A DNA stretch of 43,916 nt, from NCBI GenBank assembly GCA_037447655.1, contig JBBHKE010000996.1, positions 64,001 through 107,916 of the forward strand. Reading direction: 5' to 3'. This stretch comes from Zygnema cylindricum. Its lineage: Eukaryota; Streptophyta; Zygnematophyceae; Zygnematales; Zygnemataceae. Below are positions 10,607 through 20,290 of this stretch, one piece after another (the first letter of the stretch is position 1; every line of letters begins with the position of its first letter). Both the position numbers and the translations under genes were made by a program. Under the pieces are notes generated by a model. The model had not been told where the DNA came from. It made no database searches and worked only from the letters and a program-made list of their open reading frames with translations.

Positions 10607-11013
10607 CAACTCATTACAGGTGCAAGATTGAGGGACAATCGGATCCTACGGGGAAATTTGCTCCTAAGTATATTGGACCATTTACTGTAATCGAGATGAT
10701 ATCGTCAATTGTTGCCAAATTGAACATTCCGCCTTCAGCAAAATTTCATCCTGTAATACACATCAGCCAGTTGAAACCAGCAAATCTTCGACTAATTGAA
10801 GGAGAATTGGAATTGGATCCCTCAATAATTATAAAACATGATGTCCACAGATGGGTAATAGATTTGGTTGGTCAACGATTAAAGGTCAGCAATACTATAT
10901 TATGGCAAGTGCATTATCTAGGAAGGCTTGAGGATGAGTTGACTTTAGAGGATAAAAATTCTGAGTTTTTACAGAGGTATTGGAGGGATAATAATATAGA
11001 AGTCCCGTCTTGA
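10607..11013 (+). pseudogene. Gypsy integrase C-terminus with chromodomain-like tail
   Basis: Reads PKYIGPFTVIE, then KFHPVIHISQLKPAN, the GPY/F-type module of chromovirus integrases. The last about 50 residues contain W-Q-V-H-Y-L-G-R-L-E-D-E-L-T-L-E-D, which resembles the Y-L-V-K-W-x-G-x-x-x-x-x-x-T-W-E core of a chromodomain, although the aromatic cage looks incomplete. That supports a chromovirus assignment. The stop is TGA at 11011-11013. Confidence 0.7.
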
Positions 11014-11042
11014 GAATTAAAGGTGTTTTAATTGAGGTCACT

Positions 11043-11060
11043 AAAAAATAAGGAGGATGA
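11043..11060 (+). other. Polypurine tract of the gypsy element
   Basis: AAAAAATAAGGAGGATGA directly precedes the 3' LTR; it is the expected plus-strand primer position. Confidence 0.8.
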
Positions 11061-12079
11061 TGTAACAGTAATAGCGGATCGAACTTGTTTATAAAGGGGT
11101 ATTTAAGTGTTATGATAATAAGGTACTAAATTTGGTAGACATCCGCGAAAGAATCACGCTATTTGGAGTTATACTTTAAAAGTTATAGCGATGGGTGTAT
11201 TTAGGTTACACCGTGGGGTCTAAATAACAAGTGGGTATCAATGAAACGGGTTAAGGGTCAAATGAATACGGATATTACGCGTGTACGTTTCATAAAGCTC
11301 TACTGAAACGTTTAGTATGCACGGTGGTTTGTTTCGTACAAATTTTAGTACGAAACGTCACTTTCACTTAAGGGAATTTCGTAGGAAGTTTCGCGTGCGA
11401 AATTTATTACGCACGATCGTGCGAAGTCGCGTTTCGTTTGGCGCGCACTTTTGCACGTAAATGTTACGTAGTGAAACGTAACGTTTGATTGGTTAATAAA
11501 GTGCTAAGTAGTTAGTAAGAGATTTCGCACGTTTTTGCATTGGTCAGTCTGAGTNNNNNNNNNNGCAGGCAACATGAAAACACAGGCGGCAGGAAAAAGT
11601 CAAGGTACAAGTGGTCAAAAAATCATTTTAAGGCACGAAGCGGCATTTAATAAACAAGTCAATTGGCCACATTGTCCTAAAGGATGGAGAGACTTTTAGG
11701 GTAATGATGTTTGTTAAAGTTGGTGTGTAAGGTGTAACCTTTTGTGAGTGTATTCCTATTTGAAATTTAATCTTCTTCGAAGACAGGTGTATTGTAATCG
11801 AACCAGAGAACGGGAGCACCGAGTTGGAATGTTTAATCTCACAAAGGAGATGAGAGGTGAGAATTATTTAGATATAGATTTATTAAGAGTGGAGAGTAGA
11901 GGAAACACTCTAATTTGTAAGGTTGAGCCACGAGGGCAAGAGACCAAGCTAATGTTATGTGGACAGAAGCTTCTTCTAATTTAAAGTTTATCCTTATGTG
12001 AGTGTTTTCCAATGTGGAATGTGTGGTTGAAATTGTTTGTAGTAATGGGATTTTCAGAGAGGTAGGAAATCCTGTTACA
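11061..12079 (+). repeat. 3' LTR of the gypsy element, with assembly gap and mismatched middle
   Basis: The first 494 bp align with the 5' LTR at roughly 95 percent. Then 10 N occur (11555-11564). From 11565 to about 11875 the sequence does not resemble the 5' LTR at the same place; similarity returns at about 11878 (ATTAAGAGTGGAGAGTAG) and runs to the TTACA end at 12079. Either the LTRs are from different variants or the scaffold join is wrong. Confidence 0.8.
11555..11564. other. Assembly gap (10 N)
   Basis: Ten consecutive N. The length is probably a placeholder. Confidence 1.
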
Positions 12080-13301
12080 CCGGTTAACTGAACAAATAAT
12101 TTACGGCGAAGCACGGAATTTTACTAAAAAACTGGTGAACATGGAACTGAAAAAGGACGGCGGACACAAAAGTACAACGGACGCAAAATAACATTATGTG
12201 CGCCGCCGGAATCGAACGGACGACTTGGAATGGGAAAACACGAGCGGACGGGCTAGCGTGAGCGCCGGCATCCCGGAATGGCTCTTTTGGCAGCTTTTGC
12301 CAAAAAAGCCGACAGATTGACACGTGGCAGGTCCCCAGTGGATCTCAAGGAATAAAGGGACAAAGCCATGGCGTCGAATGTGAAAGGTACATCATTTTTA
12401 CAGGATCCGTATCAAAACCGTACAGATCTCATGGCGGCTAATGTACTTTCTGTGCTTGTACACGTCCGAGGAATGAGACGTACAGCTGAGTGTACAGGCC
12501 GTACATTTATTTGTACGATCCGTACATATATCGCCAATAGTTATCGTTATCGGCATTATCGCCGATAAATACCCGATATTATTGGTTACTTATCGGCGAT
12601 AAGACCGATGTCGATATATCGTACCAATATATCGATTATCGGATACCCGAAAAAAGGCCCATATCGGTTATCGGAAAATCCTTACCGATACACAACTTTA
12701 CAAATTTTTATCGCTAAGCTACGGCTACATGGGAACATACCCTCGAATCCCTTAAAATCCTTTGTCCTCGGCATATTTCATTTTTGTCCACATTTCGCTC
12801 GCTCGGCACTTTCGCGGTAATGTTCACAGATGGCGGCGAGCATGATTTTCTGGCGGCAGTCAACCCTTGTGGCCGAATCTGCTACAGTGCTGTACTGTAG
12901 CTGTCCTATTCCAGGTTTTGTCCAGCAGGCCGCGTGCCGGGTTTGAATGCTGACCTGGCAGATTGTGCTCCCAATATGTCCGTACGCATCCTACACATGA
13001 CGACGAAATTTTCCGAGTTCTCGGCAAAGACTCTCTGCGTCGCCAGCGGTTCAATTTTTGGAATATCCAAGTCCCTCGGCACGCATTGGTAGATCCAAGT
13101 GCTGGATAATATGATAAAACTATCCGACACGGATCGCACGTGCGAGGATACTTCTTCGAAGGATGTCTCGACTGCTTATATTTCCTCTGTCTCACTATAA
13201 CGTCGCGCTCTCGTCCTCCCCATTCCCTTCTCCCACTTCTCTTGCTCTTCACTCCCCCTCTCCCTTTCTTCCCCACACTTCCTCTCCGCTGTCTCTCCAG
13301 C
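12080..13301. other. Intergenic region upstream of the expansin gene
   Basis: No gene recognised. It contains TATCGG-type repeats (12529-12690) and many GTACG words. The last about 100 bp before the expansin ATG (13200-13300) are strongly pyrimidine-rich and end in CTCCAG just before CATGG. That could be a plant Y-patch/leader or the 3' end of a 5' UTR intron. A weak TATA-like TTATATTT lies near 13175. Confidence 0.5.
12529..12690. repeat. TATCGG palindromic repeat, relative of the element at 984-1327
   Basis: Dense TATCGGCGATAA, CGATATATCG and TATCGGTTATCGG words in both orientations. The block at 12653-12680 closely matches the terminal repeat at 984-1011. Probably a decayed member of the same MITE-like family. 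Confidence 0.5.
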
Positions 13302-14066
13302 ATGGCGCTTAGACTCGTTGTTATGAGCAGCGTCGCGCTGGCCCTTCTCTCCTCCCACCAGTCCGAGGCCGCCTCCTGGCTGGCCGCCAACGCGACACAC
13401 TACGGCGGAGCCAACGGCTCGCTGGCGGACGCGGGCGCCTGCGGCTACGCCAAACTGCTGACGACGACTGGGTACGGGCTGAACACGGCGTCAGTTTCGG
13501 CTGCTCTGTGGAACGGCGGCGGCAGTTGCGGCGCCTGTTACCAAGTTCAATGCGACAAAAGGAAAACAAAATACTGCATCTCCAACAAGACCGTGTCTGT
13601 GACCGTGACAAATTTCTGTCCTGCCAGTGCCGACAAGTTCTGTACGGCGCCAAGAGCCGCGCTGTCGCTGACGCAGAAAGTATTTTTCACAATCTCGAGT
13701 GCCGGCGCGATTCCAGTCAATATTCGACGCGTGGCGTGTTCTAAGACGGGGTTCATCAAATTTTCGGTGGACAAGGCAACGAATAAATGGTTCGTCATGG
13801 TTTTGGTGTCCAACGTGGCTGGCCCTGGTGACGTCAGCCTGGTCGAAATGAGTCTGGACAGCGGCAAAACGTGGATGCGCATGATTCGAAACTGGGGCGC
13901 CAACTGGTCGATTACGAACGGCATGGATTTCTCGAACAAAAAGCTGAGCTTTCGGCTGACTGCGATGGTGACAAAAGAAGTAATCATTGCGAAAGATGTC
14001 ACCCCTACAGCGTGGGCGGCGAACGCAACTTATTTATCGGCCGTCAACTTTAAGACTAGCCCATAA
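13302..14066 (+). CDS. Expansin-like secreted cell-wall protein
   Basis: Single-exon coding region of 254 codons, the usual expansin length. A signal peptide is evident in residues 1-23 (hydrophobic VVMSSVALALL, cleavage near SEA|AS). Domain 1 (double-psi beta barrel, about 28-148) has T-H-Y-G-G (32-36), GACGY (45-49), SCGACY (75-80), NFCP (104-107), FC and VAC, giving the conserved Cys set. Domain 2 (CBM63-like, about 152-240) has V-L-V-S-N-V-A-G-P-G-D-V and the RNWGANW block (196-202) found in expansins. Expansins loosen cellulose-hemicellulose walls without hydrolysis. Odd: the HFD motif of alpha-expansins, which carries the GH45-type catalytic-like Asp, is replaced by A-L-S (about 120-122). 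It therefore belongs to a divergent group, as expected for algal expansins, and its activity is uncertain. ATG 13302 is chosen over the upstream in-frame start because the signal peptide begins there; the frame upstream is pyrimidine-rich leader. Confidence 0.9.
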   Translation: MALRLVVMSSVALALLSSHQSEAASWLAANATHYGGANGSLADAGACGYAKLLTTTGYGLNTASVSAALWNGGGSCGACYQVQCDKRKTKYCISNKTVSVTVTNFCPASADKFCTAPRAALSLTQKVFFTISSAGAIPVNIRRVACSKTGFIKFSVDKATNKWFVMVLVSNVAGPGDVSLVEMSLDSGKTWMRMIRNWGANWSITNGMDFSNKKLSFRLTAMVTKEVIIAKDVTPTAWAANATYLSAVNFKTSP

Positions 14067-14400
14067 AAAAAGGGCCGGAATTTAGGAGGTCATAAGATGT
14101 TTTCTGTTTCTTTAGATTTACTTTTTTTCTTTTCCGGGAATGGGGGCACTTCAGTGAAGGTTCAGGTGTGCAAGGGGAAAAATAGCATATGAAAACGATT
14201 TTATTTTTGATTATTTTTGTTGATTGGACCCACTTTGTTAATTTGATTTTAAGCTTAAACTCGTCTGGCATGTGATCCTTCTCCCTTTTTACGCACCACC
14301 TCTCTTTTCTGTCTTTCTTTCTTCCTTCCTTTTATATATATATTTTTATTTTATTTTCAGTGTTTCATTGTGTCACCTGTTTTTGTTTTTTTGTGTTTGT
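14067..14400. other. 3' flank of expansin gene
   Basis: AT-rich, with T-runs; probable 3' UTR and terminator region. No clear polyadenylation signal was assigned. Confidence 0.4.
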
Positions 14401-14825
14401 GTGGGAAGAGGGGATGTTGGGGGGGCGGTGGTGGTGAGGGTGGATAGGGGGAAGAGAGGAAGAGAGGGAAGGGGAAGGGAGGAGAAATGGACAGGTGTGA
14501 GAGGGAAGGAAGGGGCTTGAGAGAGAGGGACAGGACCGGGAGATGAAGGGAGGGACAGCACAGAGAAGAATAAGATGGACGATGGGAGAGGGAGAGGCTT
14601 GGATGGAGGGAGAAAGGAGAGAGGGACATAGAGAGGGAGAGGGCGAGGAAAGTGTTGTTGATGCGAAAATGACGAGCAAATACATCTGTTGCAGGGAGGA
14701 GGGGGGAGGGAGAAGGAGGGGAAGGGGCGGAGGGGTGGAGGGAACAGACAAGCTTAATGCAAAAGAAGAAAAAGAGAAGAAAAGACAGATGAATCCTGTT
14801 ACGACACAACAAGGCCTGGCGATGA
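14401..14825. repeat. Purine-rich (GGGA/GAGA) low-complexity tract
   Basis: Most of about 420 bp are G or A on the plus strand, in GGGAGAGG, GAGAGGGA and GGGGAGG blocks, interrupted near 14655-14690. Long overlapping open frames on both strands (Ser/Pro/Leu-rich on minus, Arg/Gly/Glu-rich on plus) are by-products of the composition. Confidence 0.85.
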
Positions 14826-14830
14826 ATACA

Positions 14831-16439
14831 TAACTACTATTCCAGCAAATGCGGTACAAATGCCAAAATTTCGTACAAAACTCACCCAACCAGCCAAAGT
14901 GTACCGTTAGGTGGAGGCACGGCTCGGGATGCAGCCACACGGACCAATCAAGAGTGAGGTACAAGTCTAGGAGTGAAGGGAAACTGCAGCGGCCGAGGCA
15001 AAGGATGATAAAAATGAACAAACCAACAAAGGGTGAAATAACCCGACACAAAAATAGAACCCAAAAGAAGGCACGAGAAAGTTTCAGCTACTCTCACCCA
15101 TGGCAAGGACAATCTATGGCTTAAAATATAAAAACATCAAGCGAAATCACAAACTTTTGAAAGCTCAGATCCTATTTTGGATTATTTCAAGTTTGCCTTA
15201 GTTCCAAACTTTTGTGATGGGGGTAACCCTGGCCAATTACATCTCAAGATTATATGTCCAATGCCTTAGACTATGTAACAATAATACCCACCCTTGCAGA
15301 AACTCTTACTACGCTACAATTGTCTTCAATTTAACGTACCGATACAAGGGAAAAAAAAAAAACAAAACAAATATTTTTAGACCTTTCTTTTGATACCGAA
15401 CTTGTCATGTTCAATTCCCTTTAAGCACGCCAAACTGATCCGCAAGTTTCAATTGGTTTTGCCTCCTGCTTTTAGTTTTTAAGTTTCGGCCATGCCACCC
15501 CTTTTGTACCCCTAGACTCAGATGGTTTACCATCGTGCTTTTTAATTTAATGTGACTGAATTTTTACCACAAATCCCAGTGTGGATATTGACGGTCTCAA
15601 CCACACACGCAAGTTTGCAAGGAAACATCAAGGCAGCAAAGTTTGGTGATCTCAATGCTGAGAATGGCACACTTGTGTGAATCTTCAACCTTTCACAACA
15701 CAGTTGGCACACAAAAATTGTGAGTGCAACAACACGAAGTAGGTTAGCAGCAAACCGAACAAAGGGTCTTTCCATTTTTTTTCATGAATCAAATTTTGGA
15801 TTTGCAAAGTATGACAAGACCTCCGCAAAACGATCGTACCTCACAAACTCTGACAAGGGTATTGCCCTTGTTTTTGGGCGAGTTAATAGAAGTATTGTTG
15901 TTTATTTTATCCTTTTTCAACCTTTTAAAAATTCCTCGGCCCCTCAAAACCGACAAAGGTGGCGATCCCCTTCCTTATCCCCTTCGACGCATCCGCGGTC
16001 GTCTAACACCTTCTCATAGCCGTCGCACCACTCTCAAGTCATCTCTTGAACCAATCATAACCGAACCCCGAACCTTTGTCAAAGAGGCTCCGCATGAACC
16101 TCGCCACAAACTCCGTAAGACTATGCCTTATCTACGTCTCCACCTCTTGGTTGTCCCCCACGCAGTCAAGGGCATTCCCAAACTTTGTTTTCGACTCTTA
16201 CATCAAACCCTCCTCTTGATCAACCGCCTAATCCAACCCCTATTCCATCCAGCCTTATTTCCCCCACCTAATGTAGTTATTTGGCTCCATAACACTCCTA
16301 TCCCTTGAAACGTAACACCTGCCTCAAGAGTCCCTACTTCTAAGCCTCCATCTTTTAATTCTCATACAAATGTAAACCATTCTGCAATACTTGTACTTGT
16401 AGTTACATTTTGAGTCCCTTGTCCATATTATGAGAAACA
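14831..16439. other. Intergenic, no feature recognised
   Basis: Long open stretch at 15784-16308 on plus, rich in Pro, Leu and Arg, with no recognisable domain and no clear codon signature. An A-rich run lies at 15349-15371. I see no gene I can support. Confidence 0.4.
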
Positions 16440-16960
16440 TTATGTTATACATGCCAGTTTAGAAAGACACGTCGAAGCATGTCCAAACACTTATTTGATT
16501 ACGTACAACTTAAAAGTCGGGAATCCACACCAAGTACGTGCAATGAACCAAATACGATTGGGAAATTATGTGCAAATTTAGTATGTACAGGTGCTACCAC
16601 TTCATTGACTTTAGACTATTACTCTACTCTCAAACTCCATATCATCAAAGCTTTCTTTTATTGTTTGAAGCCCAAAACCATCTTTTTGCATCTTGTTCCC
16701 AAATTACACAGAGTCGTTCCCAAGTGCAACAACTTGTCGGTAATCAAGTAGTTGTCACTTATTTTAAGGACATTTTTGAGGAGCTTCTTTCGGAAGAAGC
16801 ATTTGCTCGACTTCCGCCTCGCTCTCTAATCTAACCACGTTGCATTTTTGGTGAACCTAAAGGTCAGAAGGGCATCCATTTGCGTGTTTGCTCGCACAAT
16901 GAGGGGAAACCGACAACACACCACTTGGTTCGATATTTAATGACTACATTAAGAAGAGAA
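16440..16960 (+). pseudogene. Possible degenerate retroelement ORF with zinc-finger-like blocks
   Basis: Frames on the plus strand read H-A-S-L-E-R-H-V-E-A-C-P (about 16450-16486) and, after several stops and shifts, EEAFARLPPRSLI followed by C-I-F-G-E-P-K-G-Q-K-G-I-H-L-R-V-C-S-H (about 16794-16900). The second resembles a C-x-x-C...H...C/H finger in which one Cys has become Gly. Such fingers precede RT in LINE-type elements, so this may be the 5' part of a relative of the element at 1775-3890. Short and decayed; other origins are possible. Confidence 0.3.
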
Positions 16961-17282
16961 GCAAGGTACAAAGTCAAACTCAAAGTACTTTATATACTCC
17001 AACAAATTTCTTAATTTAGGGGTATTTCGCGACACTTTTTCGTTTTGTACTTTGAGTAAATGAGATCAGGTTTTGTATTTTTGTCAGTTCTTACGACCTT
17101 GTATTTTTTCTTATATGTTGCTTTGCATACGAGCGTGCAGTTTAAAATACAACTGCCGCCAAAGAAGGAGACCATGTGTATTGAGACTATGATGACAACT
17201 TCACACCATTTGCTTCGCAGATCTTCGAGAAATTCATATCGTATAACGATAGTTTATTCACGTGATTTTGCTTAACAATTAC
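16961..17282. other. Intergenic
   Basis: AT-rich sequence with no recognised gene, RNA or repeat before the GGGA run. Confidence 0.4.
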
Positions 17283-17326
17283 GAGGGAGGGAGGGAGGGA
17301 GGAAGGGAAAGGGAGAGGGAGAGGGA
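17283..17326. repeat. GAGG/GAGGGA microsatellite, left part of the copia target
   Basis: GAGG repeats grading into GAGGGA; the same GAGGGA repeat resumes at 23283-23345 after the copia insertion. Confidence 0.9.
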
Positions 17327-17822
17327 TGTTAGATTCAATGTTGTAATCGGCTGTCGTGGCATGTCGCGCGGCCGTATCATTTGTCGTTTTGTCTTTGTGG
17401 GTGGTTTGGCGTCATTATGTCTTTTAGATCGTTTCGTAGATTCCTGGTCTCGCGTAGATTCGGTTTTGCGACGACCAGGTTCAATTGTCGTTTGTTATGT
17501 ACGGGTTTGTTTGGGTTGTACGTTTAGGTACATATTTTCGTTGTACTTCAGTTTTATGTTGTTTCGCGTATGGACGCGCGATTTGATTTGTAGGCGCTCA
17601 GTGCGCACTTTATTCTTTGGTTTGTTTTGGTTGTTTGGTTGTGTAACGTTACATTTTCAGTACTATATACTGCAGCTTAGTGGGAGGGAAAACTTAATCT
17701 TTTATGGGAGAAAATGTCCGTGAAATATATTGGCTTTTGTGGACAGTTCGTTCTCGTGTGATATTTTATTTTAATGCTTCCGCTGTAATCTTGCACTCTG
17801 ATTTTTGTGTAAGATCCTATCA
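17327..17822 (+). repeat. 5' LTR of the young copia element
   Basis: 496 bp, boundary set by TSD on the left and the primer site two bases downstream on the right. Confidence 0.97.
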
Positions 17823-17824
17823 AG

Positions 17825-17836
17825 TGGTATCGGAGC
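17825..17836 (+). other. Primer-binding site, initiator-Met tRNA type
   Basis: TGGTATCGGAGC, two bases after the LTR; 11 of 12 bases match the plant consensus TGGTATCAGAGC. Confidence 0.88.
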
Positions 17837-17881
17837 TTGTGTGCTCCCTTGAGGTGTAGAAGTGTGGCTAGTTTGGTCGCT

Positions 17882-20290
17882 ATGGGGAGAAAGAAGAAAA
17901 ATACCCCTTCACCTTTGATGCCTTCTCCGATATTTCCGCAACCTCCGGACCCGGATCCTCCGGATCCATCCGAATCATTTTCGGATCCGGAAGTAGAAAC
18001 TCCATTTGCTTTCACCGGCAAAACTTTCGAGGAGACCGTTCCGATCGATCCGGTCGGTCAAAAAGAGGAGAATGAGGGGAAAAAGAAGGAGGAAGATGAC
18101 GCGATGGGAGATCGTCTCCAAAAACGGATGGATGGTCTTTTCCGTTATGTGGATCAGCGAATCTCCGAGGCAAACCGTGTTACTAGATCTCCATTATTCG
18201 GAGATCCGATTCCGGATCAAAGCATCGGCGATACGGAAGGAGGTGGAGGAGATGAGGAGGAGACGAGGGAAGTGATTCGAAAGGGAAAACTTCCCATCGA
18301 TGATGATTCTGATCTTGACGATTGGAGTGAAGGGGACGAACCGGTTGAATCTATGTCCGGCAAAATTGTCATCTTCAATGGGACAAATTATCAATCGTGG
18401 AAGAAATATATCAAAGGTCAATTTAAATTGAAACGGCTTTGGAAGGTGGTAAAAGGGGTGGACAAGATGCCTACCTCGGATCGGAGAGCTTATCGTGTGT
18501 GGACGAAGAAAAATCTTTCCGCTATCGGCGGTTTATTTCAATCATGTAGCACTTCTATACATGATCTATTCCTTACCCGAAGATTTGCCCATGATTGTTG
18601 GGTGGCTCTTGAGAATCACTTCGAAAAGAGTCTTCAAAATAAGGGGCAACACATTTATACCGATTATACCTCATTTAAGGTCAAGTCGAGTGAGTCGATC
18701 GATGAAGCCGCGAAGAGATTCAATATTATTATCGAGCAACTCGCAAACTTGGGAAAGTTCATCGATGAGAGTGATAAGGCATCGGTCTTCATCCATGCCT
18801 TACCGGAGAAAATGATACATTTGAGGGACATTCTTTTATCGAGGGATTCGAACACTTTGGATTCGATTATCACTTTCCTCAAATCCACCGAGGCGAATCG
18901 CCCGAGTTCATCGAGGGGACCCCAACCGACCGGTTCCCTCAATGCGACGACACCGGAAACGCCCGATCTAAATTATATTCGGGGAAGAGGAGGTAGAAAA
19001 GGTGGAAATCCGAGAGGAAGAGGGGGAAGAGGACACGAAAGGGCCGGGAGATCTCCTTCCCAACCCGGATATTCAGATCTAACCAATATTGCTTGCTTTC
19101 AGTGCGGCAAACTTGGTCACATGGCGGCTTCTTGCCCGGACAAGGAGCGTCAATGCCATTTTTGCGGGAAATGGGGCCATATTAGCCCCCAATGTTATTC
19201 AAAGGTTGAAAACGGAGGAGCGGGCGGTAGAGGAGGCGGCGGCGGTAGAGGAAATGGCGGCGGTAGAGGAGACGGCGGCGGTCGATACGGTGGACGTGGT
19301 GGCGGTCGCCTTGGCGGCCGCGGTGGTCGTGGAGGCCGCAATGAAAGAGGAGGAGGACACTTTATGGGTGACGATTACTTTGAGGGAGGCGACGAAACGC
19401 AAATATTTTCCGCCCTTAACCTATCGCTTGATCTTTTGGCGGGTTCTACGTTACACGAAAAAGAGTGGATTATTGACTCAGGAGCGTCACATCACGTTTG
19501 TACCGACGCTTCACTCTTTGACGATTTTCGCGAACTCACGGTACCAAAACGAATCACTGTCGCAAGTGGACAAGTGATTTCGATAAGTACCGTGGGTACT
19601 GTACGGTTGGATTTACCAAGTTTGGACTCACGTGGGGTAGAAAAAGTTACGCAAACTCAATTAACTAATGTTTTGTACTTACCCGAAGGTTCAGTGAATC
19701 TTCTCAGTGTACCGCAGATTCAACGAGCGGGCGGCAGTGTACTTGCGTACGGAGATTCCACAATAAAAATTGTACGATCTGATGGTGTACAAATAGGTGA
19801 AGGAGAGGTCACGGATTTTATGCATAGTCGACTAAAATGGCGTCGGCCGAAATCCCAACCAAATTCTAATGGTGTTATTTCACAAATTTCCGAATTGAAA
19901 GGTGATCTAACCTTGTGGCACCATCGAATGTGTCACACATCGGAGACGAGTTTACGACGGATGATTAAAAATGGAAGCGTAAGGGGATTAGACTTGGCGT
20001 CGGGAGAGAAAATTAACGGATGTGAGGGGTGTAGTAAGGGGAGACAAATCCGAAAGCCGCATCCGGCTAAGGATCCGATGCATCGATCTAAGCATCCGCT
20101 TGATCTTGTGCACATTGATTTATGTGGGGACGTGAAACCGGAAACAATTGGTGGAAACAAATATATTATGGTGGTGGTGGACGACTTCTCTCGCTTCACA
20201 TGGGTAATATTACTTAAACACAAATCCGAAGCATTTTTACGCTTTCAAGAGTGGCATGTGATGCCGAAAGGCAATGTGAGAGAAAGTTAA
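17882..20290 (+). CDS. Copia Gag-protease-integrase (first segment of polyprotein)
   Basis: Start ATG 17882 (MGRKKKN); 802 codons to a stop created by a frameshift. A Pro/Asp-rich N-terminus precedes a UBN2-type gag domain (about 18360-18890: FNGTNYQSWKKYIKGQF, then the tail of the capsid region). Then an Arg/Gly-rich stretch, two CCHC knuckles (CFQCGKLGHMAASC at 19094-19135 and CHFCGKWGHISPQC at 19154-19195), and a second long RGG/GGR-rich box (about 19216-19350). Protease has WIIDSGASHHVC (DSGA 19475-19486). The integrase zinc domain H-x4-H...C-x2-C (LWHHRMCHTSETSL ... GCEGC) is at about 19914-20030, followed by the first catalytic Asp in MVVVDDFSRFTW (about 20168-20205). The frame breaks at about 20250-20262, inside the integrase core. 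Gag packages element RNA in virus-like particles; the rest processes the polyprotein and inserts the DNA copy. Confidence 0.93.
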   Translation: MGRKKKNTPSPLMPSPIFPQPPDPDPPDPSESFSDPEVETPFAFTGKTFEETVPIDPVGQKEENEGKKKEEDDAMGDRLQKRMDGLFRYVDQRISEANRVTRSPLFGDPIPDQSIGDTEGGGGDEEETREVIRKGKLPIDDDSDLDDWSEGDEPVESMSGKIVIFNGTNYQSWKKYIKGQFKLKRLWKVVKGVDKMPTSDRRAYRVWTKKNLSAIGGLFQSCSTSIHDLFLTRRFAHDCWVALENHFEKSLQNKGQHIYTDYTSFKVKSSESIDEAAKRFNIIIEQLANLGKFIDESDKASVFIHALPEKMIHLRDILLSRDSNTLDSIITFLKSTEANRPSSSRGPQPTGSLNATTPETPDLNYIRGRGGRKGGNPRGRGGRGHERAGRSPSQPGYSDLTNIACFQCGKLGHMAASCPDKERQCHFCGKWGHISPQCYSKVENGGAGGRGGGGGRGNGGGRGDGGGRYGGRGGGRLGGRGGRGGRNERGGGHFMGDDYFEGGDETQIFSALNLSLDLLAGSTLHEKEWIIDSGASHHVCTDASLFDDFRELTVPKRITVASGQVISISTVGTVRLDLPSLDSRGVEKVTQTQLTNVLYLPEGSVNLLSVPQIQRAGGSVLAYGDSTIKIVRSDGVQIGEGEVTDFMHSRLKWRRPKSQPNSNGVISQISELKGDLTLWHHRMCHTSETSLRRMIKNGSVRGLDLASGEKINGCEGCSKGRQIRKPHPAKDPMHRSKHPLDLVHIDLCGDVKPETIGGNKYIMVVVDDFSRFTWVILLKHKSEAFLRFQEWHVMPKGNVRES

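Larger units (their letters stand above)
4198..12079 (+). mobile_element. Ty3/gypsy LTR retrotransposon, chromovirus-like, inactive
   Basis: Full-length layout on the plus strand: 5' LTR, primer site, gag with zinc knuckles, protease, reverse transcriptase, RNase H, integrase, a chromodomain-like tail, polypurine tract and 3' LTR. The gene order (integrase after RNase H) assigns it to Ty3/gypsy. The LTRs begin TGTAACA and end TTACA (GGTTACA and TGTTACA). Over about 494 comparable bases the two LTRs differ at about 25 positions (eye count), so it is old. The polyprotein carries numerous stops, a 55-bp tandem duplication and a frameshift in integrase. The 5 bp on either side (CATTT and CCGGT) do not match, so no target-site duplication survives, or the right junction is misassembled (see the N gap). 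Confidence 0.93.

Noticed and set aside
4198-12079. Target-site duplication of the gypsy element
   Set aside because: The 5 bp next to the two LTRs (CATTT and CCGGT) differ; no shifted pairing fits.
12199-12222. tRNA-like B box on the minus strand (GTTCGATTCC followed by GGCGGCGCA)
   Set aside because: No matching acceptor stem or convincing A box within 60-90 bases, so neither a tRNA nor a SINE head can be supported.
14357-15051. Long minus-strand frames rich in Ser, Pro and Leu
   Set aside because: They are translations of the purine-rich tract and have no motif.
15784-16308. 174-codon open frame, Pro/Leu/Arg-rich
   Set aside because: No recognisable domain, no signal for splicing or a promoter, and composition typical of non-coding pyrimidine-rich DNA; kept as unassigned.
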